Below, piece by piece: positions 1-7,706 of a stretch of 15,743 bases of DNA (positions are counted from its first letter, which is position 1; each line of letters starts with the position of its first letter). The position numbers and the translations under genes were made by a program. The DNA is from Dehalococcoidia bacterium (lineage in GTDB: Bacteria > Chloroflexota > Dehalococcoidia > Lucifugimonadales > Lucifugimonadaceae): positions 1 to 15,743 of the forward strand of contig JANQEF010000187.1 in the NCBI GenBank assembly GCA_028278465.1, in the 5' to 3' direction. The notes beneath the pieces are model-generated. The model saw only the letters and a program-made list of their open reading frames with translations, did not search any database and had not been told where the DNA came from.

Positions 1-893
1 TCGGTGCTGGAGATCTCCGAGCGTCCGAGGTAGTGCTTCGCCAGGCTTTCCCGCGTCTCATTGAGGATGGACTGGAAGCTCCTGCCCTCGGCGCGCAGGC
101 GGCGCTGCAGGGTTCTCGGCGTCGTGCCAAGCCGGTCCGAGACCGATTCGACCGTGGACGATCCGACCGGAAGTAGCTCCAGCAGGGCAGCGCGCACCCG
201 TTGCGTGGTCGTCGCCGACTCCTCCATCTCTGAGAGCCGCTTTCGCAGCTCCGGCTCGAAGAAGCGCCACATCGCCTCGTTTTCAGTGAGGAACGGGCGC
301 GTCGCATCCGCCGCGCTGAACCGGACGGTCGGCCGCGGCGCTCTGTCGATGTTGACGCCGAAATACTCCGCGTAGCCGTCCGCGGTGGCCGGCAACTCCG
401 GGGTGGCGACCTGTAGCGGCATCACCTGCGCTCGTGTGCCGATCCTGCTCAGCTGAACGAAGAACACCAGTTCCGCCAGCACCAGTCCGACCGGTGGCGG
501 TTGCGTCTTGTCCAGCCATTCCAGTTCGATCTGCGTGAAGTCGTCCCGGACATCAACGTGCAGCGTCATCGGGCCGATCAGGCGCTTGTAGTGCGAGATC
601 CTCCTGAGCGCCGTGTTCAGGTCAGGGCTGCACATGGCAGCGAACAGCGGAGGGTCGAACGCCTCGACCGTGACCATCGAGCCGACGTGCAGCGGAAAAA
701 GTGGGTCTCCCGACTCCTCTTCGAGCCCGCGCCAGAGGCTGAAGAACCTGTCTGTTGGCAGTGAAACGCGGTCCCTGTTCAGCAGGTCGGTTGGTAGACC
801 GGCCCGCTTGAGCACGCTGACAGGGTCGATGCCGGCGTCGGCAAGCACTACGCGCCAGCCCGGACTCACTGTGTATGAGTGGATGTCTGTCAT
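1..893 (-). CDS. AraC-family transcriptional regulator (C-terminus cut by window edge)
   Basis: The frame reads without a stop from an ATG at 893 down to base 1, about 297 residues, and leaves the window before its stop. The C-terminal part is an AraC/XylS DNA-binding domain: the first helix-turn-helix is clear near residues 245-285 (TVESVSDRLGTTPRTLQRRL, then an FQSILNETR segment), and the second is entered (AKHYLGRSEIS) but truncated by about 35-45 residues. The N-terminal ~200 residues resemble the arabinose-binding-like sensor domain of OruR/ArgR-type regulators (LHVGSMVTVEAFDPPLFAAMCSP region). It is expected to be a cytoplasmic, ligand-responsive DNA-binding activator; the ligand cannot be told. 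No strong Shine-Dalgarno precedes the ATG. It lies 88 bp downstream of an SDR gene on the same strand, so co-transcription or local regulation is possible but unproven. Confidence 0.88.
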   Translation of the reverse strand, partial: MTDIHSYTVSPGWRVVLADAGIDPVSVLKRAGLPTDLLNRDRVSLPTDRFFSLWRGLEEESGDPLFPLHVGSMVTVEAFDPPLFAAMCSPDLNTALRRISHYKRLIGPMTLHVDVRDDFTQIELEWLDKTQPPPVGLVLAELVFFVQLSRIGTRAQVMPLQVATPELPATADGYAEYFGVNIDRAPRPTVRFSAADATRPFLTENEAMWRFFEPELRKRLSEMEESATTTQRVRAALLELLPVGSSTVESVSDRLGTTPRTLQRRLRAEGRSFQSILNETRESLAKHYLGRSEISST

Positions 894-981
894 CTCTGGT
901 CGGTCTCACAACCTCGATCCGAATGTTCCGCGCCACCATTCTAGGTTCGGAGACGCGTTCTCCGCCGCCGAATACTGTCTC

Positions 982-1797
982 TTACGAAGCGAACCGCGTG
1001 ATCATCCGGTCGAACATTCGGTCGCTAAGCCACCTGCGCATGAACAGCACACGCCGCGCCAGGTATCCGGTCGCGTACCTCGTCCGCGGTCGCCTCGCCC
1101 TCACCGCCTTCGCCACCGTATCCGCGATGACCGAAGGGTCAGACCCGCGGCCCGAGTCGTAGGCATCGACGAAGGCCTTCTCCAGCCTCTTCGCCTGCTC
1201 CGAATAAGCCGAGTTCCCGGAGCGCTCCATCATCGGGCCGACGGCCACGTCAGCAAACTCCGTCTTGATGCCGCCCGGCTCAACGATAACGACGTCAATC
1301 CCGAACGGCTTCAACTCGATGCGCAGGCAATCAGACCAGCCTTCAAGAGCGTGCTTGGTGGCGTGATACCAGGAGCCGAGCGGCGTGTAGATCTTGCCGC
1401 CGATAGAGGAGATGTTGACGATCTTGCCTTCACCCTGCTCCCGCATGTGCGGCAACGCCAGCTGCGTCAACCGCGCCAGCCCGAAAAGGTTCACATCGAA
1501 CTGGTAACGGGCGTCCTCGAGCGTCGTGTCCTCCATGGCGCCGTAAGTCGCGAAACCTGCGTTGTTGACAAGGATGTCGATGCCGCCGCGCTCCGCCGTG
1601 ATGGTGTCGACCACTCTCCGAACGTCGTCATCGCTCGTTATGTCCATCTTGAGCGCCGTGGCTCCAAGCTCTTCCAGGTCCTGCATCTTCTCGACCCGGC
1701 GCGCCGCTGCGTAGACCACGTAACCCTCTTCGATCAGCTTCCGCGCCACCGCCTTGCCGATACCCGAAGATGCGCCGGTCACAAGTGCTGTCTGCAT
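982..1797 (-). CDS. SDR-family NAD(P)-dependent oxidoreductase (classical, 17beta-HSD-like)
   Basis: A 271-residue classical short-chain dehydrogenase/reductase, cytoplasmic, using NAD(P)(H) to oxidise or reduce an alcohol/carbonyl substrate that cannot be named. Visible motifs: the Rossmann glycine motif TGASSGIG (residues 7-14), R33-R34 after beta-2 (hints at NADP(H) preference), NNAG (78-81), N103, catalytic S131 and Y144-x3-K148 (YHATK), and the PGG-xxT segment after the active site. Length is normal for the class, with a C-terminal extension ending near an Arg-rich stretch. The ATG is preceded by GGAGAAGACG, a good ribosome site with a spacing of about 6-7. It sits between an LtrA gene and an AraC regulator on the same strand. 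Fold assignment is very secure; substrate is unknown. Confidence 0.93.
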   Translation of the reverse strand: MQTALVTGASSGIGKAVARKLIEEGYVVYAAARRVEKMQDLEELGATALKMDITSDDDVRRVVDTITAERGGIDILVNNAGFATYGAMEDTTLEDARYQFDVNLFGLARLTQLALPHMREQGEGKIVNISSIGGKIYTPLGSWYHATKHALEGWSDCLRIELKPFGIDVVIVEPGGIKTEFADVAVGPMMERSGNSAYSEQAKRLEKAFVDAYDSGRGSDPSVIADTVAKAVRARRPRTRYATGYLARRVLFMRRWLSDRMFDRMITRFAS

Positions 1798-1815
1798 CGT
1801 CTTCTCCGATCTGAT

Positions 1816-1839
1816 CTCGTTCCGTTTGAAACGAGTTTC
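1816..1839. promoter_or_regulatory. Overlapping short palindromes upstream of the SDR gene (possible operator)
   Basis: Two overlapping inverted repeats lie 19-42 bases upstream of the minus-strand SDR start: CTCGTT (1816-1821) with AACGAG (1830-1835), and GAAAC-GA-GTTTC (1828-1839). Size and position fit a dimeric repressor site in the 5' leader, for example of TetR type. No binding protein is identified and short palindromes arise by chance, so this is tentative. Confidence 0.25.
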
Positions 1840-1982
1840 GGATTCAGAATGCGACAGCGTACTAACGATTCACGCCAATCGATATTCCAGGTGCGCCAGA
1901 TGGACCAAGAACAGGTTTTCATGGGGCATGACGGCGGCAGGCCGCGTTTCGATCAGATCGGCAGAACCAGATGGACGGCTGA

Positions 1983-3185
1983 TCAGAAGCGCAGTGGGTC
2001 TTCACCGCTCTCTTCACTTGCGAGCCAGCGCGTCACCGGGAAGAGCCACACCGCCATCAGCGCAACCACGAGCAGCGATGTCAGGACAACCGGCGCCGGG
2101 TTCCACAGCGCCAGCAGCGGCAGCGCCGCGGCCACGATCAGCATGAATATGGACCCCGGGTGGTAGACCGACCGGAACTGGTCAAAGATCAGCAGCGTGC
2201 GCCCGACGAGCGCCAGCGCTGTCAGCCCGATCGAGACCGAAGCCACCAGCAGCCACGCCGTGCCCTCCGGCGAGTGGCTGTCGGAGCCGTGCTCGATGAG
2301 GCTTACCATCGAAGCGCCAGCGGCGGCTATTGCCATCGTCAGCGGAAGCTGCGCGACCACCCAGACCTGCATGCTGCGAGTGCTGTTCCTCGGCAGCCTG
2401 CGGCCCGTCGTGTCGAAGTAGTTCCACCACAGCCCGAAGCCGATCACAAGCGCCAGCATGCCGGTCGCCATCGTCGAGGCGTCACGCGTCGATTCGATCA
2501 GCCCTTCCACAACGCCCACGACCACCTCGCCAAGAACGATGATCGTGAACAGGCCGAACCGCTCGACGGTCGACTCGTTGATGGTCCGCAGATCGCCCAT
2601 AAGGGCCGAGGAAGCGCCGGTCGTGAAAACCACGACGCCGATCCACCCGATGACCACGACGGCGTAGATCACGAGCTGCCCGTCCTCGCCAACGAACGTC
2701 GACGCAACGACCGCTCCCGCCGTCGCCAGGATGAAGCCCAGGTAGCGAGTGGTCACGGCCCGGTAGACCTCTTCGTCCTGTCGCCTGACGCCCCACCACA
2801 GCCACCCGAACAGGGCGAACAGCAGGGCGTAGACGATCGCGAAGCCGCTCACCTCCTCGGTGTGGTCGTTCGCATAAACCGCCAGCAGGCCGATCAGCCC
2901 CATCTGGATGAAGGTGAAGGTGCGCGTGCGTACGTCGTTGCGGCCGTGCAGGTCGTGGAACATCGAGCCATTGAGCCATGCAATCCAGATCAGGCCGAAG
3001 AAGACCACGAACTCGGCGAAGGCGCGCCAAGTGATGTCGTGCGCCAGCTGGCTGGCCAGCGTGGCGATGACGACCACGTACACCAGGTCGTAGAACAGCT
3101 CCAGGAACGTGACCTGGCGGTCTTCCTCGACCTCGCCGTGGGCGCGTGGTGGCTGCCACAGCCTTCTCTTGAAAGATCTCAGCAC
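1983..3185 (-). CDS. ltrA: Low temperature requirement protein A (LtrA) family membrane protein
   Basis: A polytopic inner-membrane protein of about 400 residues, in the LtrA family first defined in Listeria by a cold-growth mutant; the molecular function is not established. The family signature VTFLELFYDLVYVVVIATL is near the N-terminus, and the second conserved block ERFGLFTIIVLGEVVVGVV lies near the middle. Roughly ten to twelve hydrophobic segments follow one another, with short polar loops and a charged cytoplasmic N-terminus (KRRLW). I chose GTG at 3185 because AGGAGG lies 11 bases upstream; an in-frame GTG at 3212 would add nine residues but has no visible ribosome site. The gene is divergent from the SDR at 3424 and 185-200 bp upstream of the SDR ending at 982 on the same strand. 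Family assignment is firm; the start is uncertain. Confidence 0.92.
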   Translation of the reverse strand: MLRSFKRRLWQPPRAHGEVEEDRQVTFLELFYDLVYVVVIATLASQLAHDITWRAFAEFVVFFGLIWIAWLNGSMFHDLHGRNDVRTRTFTFIQMGLIGLLAVYANDHTEEVSGFAIVYALLFALFGWLWWGVRRQDEEVYRAVTTRYLGFILATAGAVVASTFVGEDGQLVIYAVVVIGWIGVVVFTTGASSALMGDLRTINESTVERFGLFTIIVLGEVVVGVVEGLIESTRDASTMATGMLALVIGFGLWWNYFDTTGRRLPRNSTRSMQVWVVAQLPLTMAIAAAGASMVSLIEHGSDSHSPEGTAWLLVASVSIGLTALALVGRTLLIFDQFRSVYHPGSIFMLIVAAALPLLALWNPAPVVLTSLLVVALMAVWLFPVTRWLASEESGEDPLRF

Positions 3186-3423
3186 GTGCTTGTCCGCCTC
3201 CTGTTGGACCACGCGGCTAGCGTGGCCGCGACGAAAATCCTGGCGGAGAGGTTACCCGATGCCCGTGCCAGCCAGCAGTTTCGCCCCACGCGGTCTTCGC
3301 GGCTGGTGTATCGTCTACGCCGACGGAGGACAGCCGCAGCTTCAAGGTCGGCGAAAGCTTCGACTCACAGAACAACATCCAGCAAACCTGCGGAGAAAAA
3401 CCGCGCAACGAACGGGAAACGAG

Positions 3424-4212
<789 letters not shown>

Positions 4213-4213
4213 G

Positions 4214-5053
4214 GTGCCGGGACCCGTGAGCGACTCGCTGGACGAAACACTGGAGTTCGCCGTGGCGCTGGCCCGCGAAGGTGGCGACTTCACGCTGCCG
4301 TTCTTCTACTCGGACGACCTGCAGGTGAACCGCAAGGCCGACAACTCACACGTCACCGAGGCCGACCGCGGCGCAGAGAAGCTGATGCGCCAGCGCATCG
4401 AGGCGCGTTTCCCGGATGACGGCATCGTTGGCGAGGAGTGGGGCGTAAAGCAGGGTACAAGCGACCGAACCTGGTTCCTCGACCCGGTCGACGGAACCGA
4501 GGTGTTCGTGCGCAACGTCCCGCTCTACGGCACGCTTGTAGCGGTGGCGCAGGACGGCGCGCCCGTTGCCGACGCCGGCGTGATCTACATGCCGGCCATC
4601 CCGCAGATCGTCTTCGCTTCGCGGGGCAGGGGAGCGTGGACGACGCGAAACGTCCCGTCTTTCGAGTCGAGCCCGGAGATGCTGACGGACGTGCAGAAGG
4701 CGCAGGTATCCGAGGTCTCGGACCCGGCCGAGGCTTACGCGCTGTCGTCGTTCGATGAGTGGTGGCTCAGGACCGGCCGTGCCGATGTTCATCACCGGTT
4801 CATTGAGAGCTTCGGCGTCCACCGTGGCTGGGGCCACTGCTACGCGCCTCTGCTGGTGGCAACCGGCATGTCCGACGTGTGGGTGGAGCCGTCTGCGCAC
4901 GACTGGGATTTCGGTCCCGTGAACCTGATCATCGAAGAGGCAGGCGGAGCGGCGACGACTATCTCCGGCGAGCACACGTTCCGTGGCGGCAACATGGTCG
5001 CCACCAACGGCAAGCTCCACGATCATGCTCTCGCCGCCCTCAAAGGGTTCTAG
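4214..5053 (+). CDS. hisN: Inositol-monophosphatase-family phosphatase, probably HisN-type histidinol-phosphatase
   Basis: A 279-residue Mg2+-dependent phosphatase of the IMPase/FBPase/HisN superfamily, cytoplasmic. Metal-site motifs are intact: VTEADRGAE (47-55), GEEWG (73-77), the hallmark DPVDGT (90-95), and HDWDFGPVNLIIEEAGG near 229-245, with D232 as the last ligand. FVRNVPLYGTLVA directly after DPVDGT resembles the histidinol-phosphatase (HisN) subgroup (FIRGVPLFGTL type) more than true inositol monophosphatases. So dephosphorylation of histidinol phosphate in histidine synthesis is a good guess, but other sugar phosphates are possible. The start is GTG at 4214, one base after the SDR stop; an alternative GTG at 4226 lies behind AAGG. 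No other his gene is in view, so this would be an orphan hisN paired with an SDR. Confidence 0.88.
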   Translation: MPGPVSDSLDETLEFAVALAREGGDFTLPFFYSDDLQVNRKADNSHVTEADRGAEKLMRQRIEARFPDDGIVGEEWGVKQGTSDRTWFLDPVDGTEVFVRNVPLYGTLVAVAQDGAPVADAGVIYMPAIPQIVFASRGRGAWTTRNVPSFESSPEMLTDVQKAQVSEVSDPAEAYALSSFDEWWLRTGRADVHHRFIESFGVHRGWGHCYAPLLVATGMSDVWVEPSAHDWDFGPVNLIIEEAGGAATTISGEHTFRGGNMVATNGKLHDHALAALKGF

Positions 5054-5082
5054 AGCGCAGTTCCAGTCGTCGCCGCGGTCCC

Positions 5083-5832
5083 TCATCCTCCGCTCTTCGC
5101 CCGCTCAACGAACTCCACCACCTCGGGCGAAGGCGCATGCGGGTTCGACTCGAACACGCCCTTCTGATAACCCTCGGCTATAGCGTCGGTCAGTCCTGGC
5201 TCCCGGTCCCACGCAGACATCGTCTCCGCCAGTAACTCGTCCCAGCGCGCCGCCAGCGCCTTCGCCTCCGCACTCGCCGGGTCGGCATCGATGTTCCGCT
5301 TGATGTCCGCGATCAGCGTCGTCCAGCGGTCCTCGACGTCCTCCACGTAACCGTCCGGCAGCGAATCACGCAGCCGCTTCGCCTGTTCCATCTGCTCCGG
5401 GGAAAAATTGTGCGTCATCTGTCTATCCTTCTCATCGAACTCCTGCTGCACCGCGTTCGAAGCGGCGAGCACCAGGTCCCAGTCCCACTTTCCAGTCTTC
5501 GAGTGAGCGCTCAGCAGTCGCTCGATCGCCGAATCGACCCGCCGCATCCGCTCGATCTGCGTCTTTAGTGACCTGCTCTGGATGCGCATCGAGGCCGCGA
5601 TGTCGAAGTCCTCACGAGCCATCAGCTCGCCGATCTGCCTCAGCTTGAAACCCAGGTGCCGGAGCGTCAGCACCTGCTGCAGCTTCAGCAGGTCGGCCTC
5701 GCTGTACAGCCGGTATCCGGACTCGGAGCGAGCGGACGGCTTCAGCAGGCCGACACGGTCATAGTGGTGCAGCGTCCGCACCGTCACGCCCGTCAGCTCA
5801 GCGAACTCGCCAACCCTGTAGACACGCGCCAT
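5083..5832 (-). CDS. MerR-family transcriptional regulator with TipAS effector domain
   Basis: A 249-residue protein. Residues 4-70 are the MerR winged helix-turn-helix (YRVGEFAELTGVTVRTLHHY, then DRVGLLKPSARSESGYRLYS). Residues ~75-110 form the dimerisation coiled coil. Residues ~135-249 match the TipAS/antibiotic-recognition domain (FSPEQMEQAKRLRDSLPDGY; RWDELLAETM; a YQKGVFESNPHAPSPEVVEFV end). Related proteins (TipAL, Mta, SkgA types) bind small molecules or drugs and activate promoters with a stretched spacer; the ligand here is unknown. The start is ATG at 5832 with AGAGG six bases upstream. Its own promoter carries a perfect palindrome between -35 and -10, so autoregulation is very likely. 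It converges on the hisN-like gene with about 29 bp between them. Confidence 0.93.
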   Translation of the reverse strand: MARVYRVGEFAELTGVTVRTLHHYDRVGLLKPSARSESGYRLYSEADLLKLQQVLTLRHLGFKLRQIGELMAREDFDIAASMRIQSRSLKTQIERMRRVDSAIERLLSAHSKTGKWDWDLVLAASNAVQQEFDEKDRQMTHNFSPEQMEQAKRLRDSLPDGYVEDVEDRWTTLIADIKRNIDADPASAEAKALAARWDELLAETMSAWDREPGLTDAIAEGYQKGVFESNPHAPSPEVVEFVERAKSGG

Positions 5833-5850
5833 CGATCACCTCTCCAGACG

Positions 5851-5881
5851 AAGATAATCCCTGACGCTACGTCAGGGTCAA
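5851..5881 (-). promoter_or_regulatory. MerR-type promoter and operator of the TipAS regulator
   Basis: On the minus strand: a -35 box TTGACC (5881-5876), a 19-base spacer and a -10 box TATCTT (5856-5851). The spacer holds a perfect 8+8 palindrome, CCCTGACG-CTA-CGTCAGGG as read on the plus strand (5859-5877). A 19-bp spacer occupied by a dyad is the recognised layout of MerR-controlled promoters, in which the regulator bends DNA to realign the boxes. The -10 is about 19 bases from the ATG at 5832, so the leader would be short. Confidence 0.8.
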
Positions 5882-5987
5882 GCGCCGCGCAAAATTCGGT
5901 TTCCCGAGCCCGTGTATGCTGCCGCGCCTTGAGCTACCGGACTTCGAGCGGTCTTCGCCACTTCTCAGCGCCAGGGAGAGACTCGAC

Positions 5988-6563
5988 ATGAGAGATATCG
6001 TGAAGGAAGGGTTCATCCTGTTCCTGCCGATCGGCATCGCCTTCTTCATCTTCAAGTTCATCTTCGACACGCTCGACGGCATACCTCAGCCGATCATCGA
6101 GGCGATATTCGACCGGCCGATCACGGGTCTGGGCTTCGCGGTGATCATCGTTCTGTCGCTGCTGCTCGGGCTGCTGACCGCCTCGGTGGTCGGAGCTGCG
6201 GCGTTCGGCAAGATGGAGGTCTACATCGCCCGCATACCGTTCTTCGGGCCTGTCTACGGTGTCGCCAAGCAGGTGGTGGCATCGGCGACGGGCGGCGGCG
6301 AGGATGGCGCATTCAACCAGGTGGTGGCGGTGGAGTATCCGTCGGCCGGGATCCACTCAATCGGGTTCCTGACGAAGCGCATGACCGACGGCCAGCTGAT
6401 GATCTACATCCCGTCGACGCCGATGCCGAACACCGGCGTGCTGATCGTGGTGGGCGCCGACAGAGTGACGGAGCTTGAGATGTCGGTGGGCGATGCGATG
6501 CGTCTGATCACATCAGCAGGCGTAGTCTCCGAAGACATCCAAATAGGCGGAACGACAGGGTAG
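5988..6563 (+). CDS. DUF502 family membrane protein
   Basis: A 191-residue protein of the DUF502 family (bacterial relatives of the plant COV/LCV proteins); the biochemical role is unknown. It starts with MRDIVKEGFILFLPIGIAFF: a first membrane helix at about residues 8-28 and a second at about 46-72 (GLGFAVIIVLSLLLGLLTAS). A soluble C-terminal domain follows, with the conserved blocks IPFFGPVYGVAKQV, a GIHSIGFLTKR stretch and YIPSTPMPNTGVLIVV. ATG at 5988 was chosen because GGGAGAG lies 7 bases upstream and the first helix begins at once; an earlier in-frame ATG at 5916 adds a non-hydrophobic leader with no ribosome site. It is divergent from the MerR gene with about 155 bp between starts, and its -35/-10 are not obvious. 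Confidence 0.9.
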   Translation: MRDIVKEGFILFLPIGIAFFIFKFIFDTLDGIPQPIIEAIFDRPITGLGFAVIIVLSLLLGLLTASVVGAAAFGKMEVYIARIPFFGPVYGVAKQVVASATGGGEDGAFNQVVAVEYPSAGIHSIGFLTKRMTDGQLMIYIPSTPMPNTGVLIVVGADRVTELEMSVGDAMRLITSAGVVSEDIQIGGTTG

Positions 6564-6610
6564 AGGATGGTTGGTGACCTCCCCTTCACGAGCTGGGAGC
6601 GAGGACACCT

Positions 6611-6647
6611 GTCGTCCCGAGCAGAACGAGGGACCCGGTGGGCGGGG
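6611..6647 (+). repeat. Dispersed repeat, GTCCC/GGGAC family, copy 1
   Basis: Reads TCGTCCCGAG, a short variable loop, then CGAGGGACCCGGTGGG. The stem is GTCCC (6614-6618) with GGGAC (6630-6634). The same layout occurs at 7542-7591 and 12294-12331. The core looks like the right half of the larger two-hairpin repeat with its terminal A:T stem pair changed to G:C. Confidence 0.7.
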
Positions 6648-6793
6648 CAACGCACCGAGACCTCTCGCTGCATCGGCGTCAACATTCAGCGGTAGAGGGA
6701 CAGACGGGATCGCTCGACCCCGTTTGGAGCCCCACACCTGTATCCGCGGCTCGCATCGACGCTACTTGGTAGGGGCGCCGCCTGCTGCGCCCG

Positions 6794-6812
6794 GTCCCGG
6801 CGGCGCCGGGAC
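6794..6812. repeat. Perfect hairpin, 8-bp arms
   Basis: GTCCCGGC (6794-6801), loop GGC, GCCGGGAC (6805-6812). A very stable GC stem, but no T-run follows it on either strand and it lies 230 bases from the DUF502 stop, so I do not call it a terminator. Confidence 0.6.
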
Positions 6813-6957
6813 GTCTGTGTTTCCTGAGCGAAGCGCAGCGGAGTCGAAGGATCTCTGGAGCGGAGACTCGCCTTGACAAGACGGGTTGGTCCTCAGAGGC
6901 CCTCACCCGGAGGCGGGTACCCGTCACTCAGGCAACACGCTGGCTCAGGATGGCGGT

Positions 6958-7047
6958 CTTCCTTCTCCCAGCGGGAGAAGGTGCAGGATGAAGGAGAAGT
7001 GGTCTCACATAGTCCAGTCAGATCTCTCCCTTCGGTCGAGATGACAA
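6958..7047 (+). repeat. Chimeric repeat: CCTTCTCCC hairpin joined to right half of the two-hairpin repeat
   Basis: The left part has the hairpin CCTTCTCCC-AGC-GGGAGAAGG (6961-6981) and a GTGCAGGATGAAGGAGAAG tail. The right part is CCAGTCAGATCTC...GAGATGACAA (7014-7047), the same right half found in the 7620, 11117 and 14007 copies. A closely matching chimera lies in opposite orientation at 13593-13683; the first ~50 bases differ at only two positions. Confidence 0.8.
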
Positions 7048-7055
7048 AGAGTCCG

Positions 7056-7442
7056 TCACCCCCCAAAGTACTCCTTCATCGGGTTGAAGTAGTGCTCCTG
7101 CCAGCCCGGGCGGTAGTGATCGCCGTCGTCCGGCACGCTGGTGTGGTGCAGGGTGACCAGCGTCCCGCCATCGACCTCCTCCAGCGTCACCTCGATCTGC
7201 GAGTCCGGCTCCGAAGCCGAGAACTGCGATGTACGCCACGACTGCACGATTCGGCGGTCCGGCTCCAGCGCAACATTCGCACCCGTGATATAGCCATCCC
7301 ACGCATCGAACTCGCCGCCAACCTCGCTCGAACAGTGCGCCTCGCCGCCGGTCATCCCGGTGTGTCCGTCGTTTGAGAGCCATGCGCTGTAGATCTCGGC
7401 GGGCGTCGCCGGAATCGTGTCGCTCACAGTGAACTCGATCAT
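7056..7442 (-). CDS. SRPBCC / AHSA1-like domain protein
   Basis: A 128-residue single-domain protein of the START/SRPBCC superfamily, AHSA1 (activator of Hsp90 ATPase homologue 1-like) branch. Visible marks are the beta-1 start with VSDTIPATPAEIYSAWLS, the central GGEFDAWDGYITGANVALEPDRRIVQSWR (split over two strands), a TLEEVDGGTLVTLHHTSVP strand pair, and the C-terminal helix GWQEHYFNPMKEYF. Such proteins have a hydrophobic ligand cavity; bacterial roles are mostly unknown. The ATG at 7442 has an excellent AAGGAG six bases upstream. It is divergent from the xerD-like gene, and repeats lie on both sides, so it looks like a stand-alone gene. Confidence 0.9.
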   Translation of the reverse strand: MIEFTVSDTIPATPAEIYSAWLSNDGHTGMTGGEAHCSSEVGGEFDAWDGYITGANVALEPDRRIVQSWRTSQFSASEPDSQIEVTLEEVDGGTLVTLHHTSVPDDGDHYRPGWQEHYFNPMKEYFGG

Positions 7443-7541
7443 GGTGGACTCCTTCCCAGGCAGTGTTTGGCGCTACGCCGCATCGCCAGTCGAGTGCGAG
7501 TTTACTGTGATCGCTGGTAGCTTCGGGTAGAGGAAGGCAGC

Positions 7542-7591
7542 GTCGTCCCGAGTCACGGGTGCCCGTTTACGGGCGCGGGACCCGGTGGGTG
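7542..7591 (+). repeat. Dispersed repeat, GTCCC/GGGAC family, copy 2 with inserted module
   Basis: Same flanks as copy 1 (TCGTCCCGAG and GGGACCCGGTGGG), but the loop is replaced by an extra GC hairpin module, GGGTGCCCGTTTACGGGCGC. A near-identical module is found at 13899-13921, and a related one (ACCCGCAAGCGGGT) inside the repeat copy at 12397-12479. Confidence 0.7.
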
Positions 7592-7619
7592 TGATACTTA
7601 ACTGACGATGCTTCAAAGA

Positions 7620-7699
7620 TGTCATTCTGAGCTTGATTCAGAATCTCGCAGGTCCTCCCAGGCAGACGGTCAGATCTCTCCCTTCGGTCGAGATGACAA
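7620..7699 (+). repeat. Two-hairpin palindromic repeat, copy ahead of the xerD-like gene
   Basis: Terminal inverted repeat TGTCAT (7620-7625) with ATGACA (7693-7698). Left stem: ATTCTGAG with TTCAGAAT around a CTTGA loop (one G-T pair). Right stem: ATCTC with GAGAT around a CCTTCGG-type loop. It ends 7 bases before the start codon of the next gene, so it forms almost all of that gene's 5' leader. Confidence 0.85.
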
Positions 7700-7706
7700 T
7701 CACTCC

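Larger units (their letters stand above)
6564..7055. other. Intergenic region filled with palindromic repeats
   Basis: No convincing gene; the short open frames here have translations explained by repeats. It holds, in order: a GTCCC/GGGAC hairpin repeat (6611-6647), a perfect 8-bp-arm hairpin (6794-6812), a CCTGAGCGAAGCGCAGCG-type repeat followed by GTCGAAGGATC (6822-6853), an ACCCG/CGGGT hairpin module (6905-6918), and a chimeric two-part repeat (6958-7047). Only six to eight bases separate the last repeat from the stop of the minus-strand SRPBCC gene. Confidence 0.75.

Noticed and set aside
613..2166. Plus-strand open frame of 517 codons over the AraC and SDR genes
   Set aside because: The minus strand carries two well-supported genes with intact motifs over the same bases; this frame has no domain.
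6794..6812. Rho-independent terminator for the DUF502 gene
   Set aside because: Strong hairpin, but 230 bases past the stop and not followed by a T-run on either strand.
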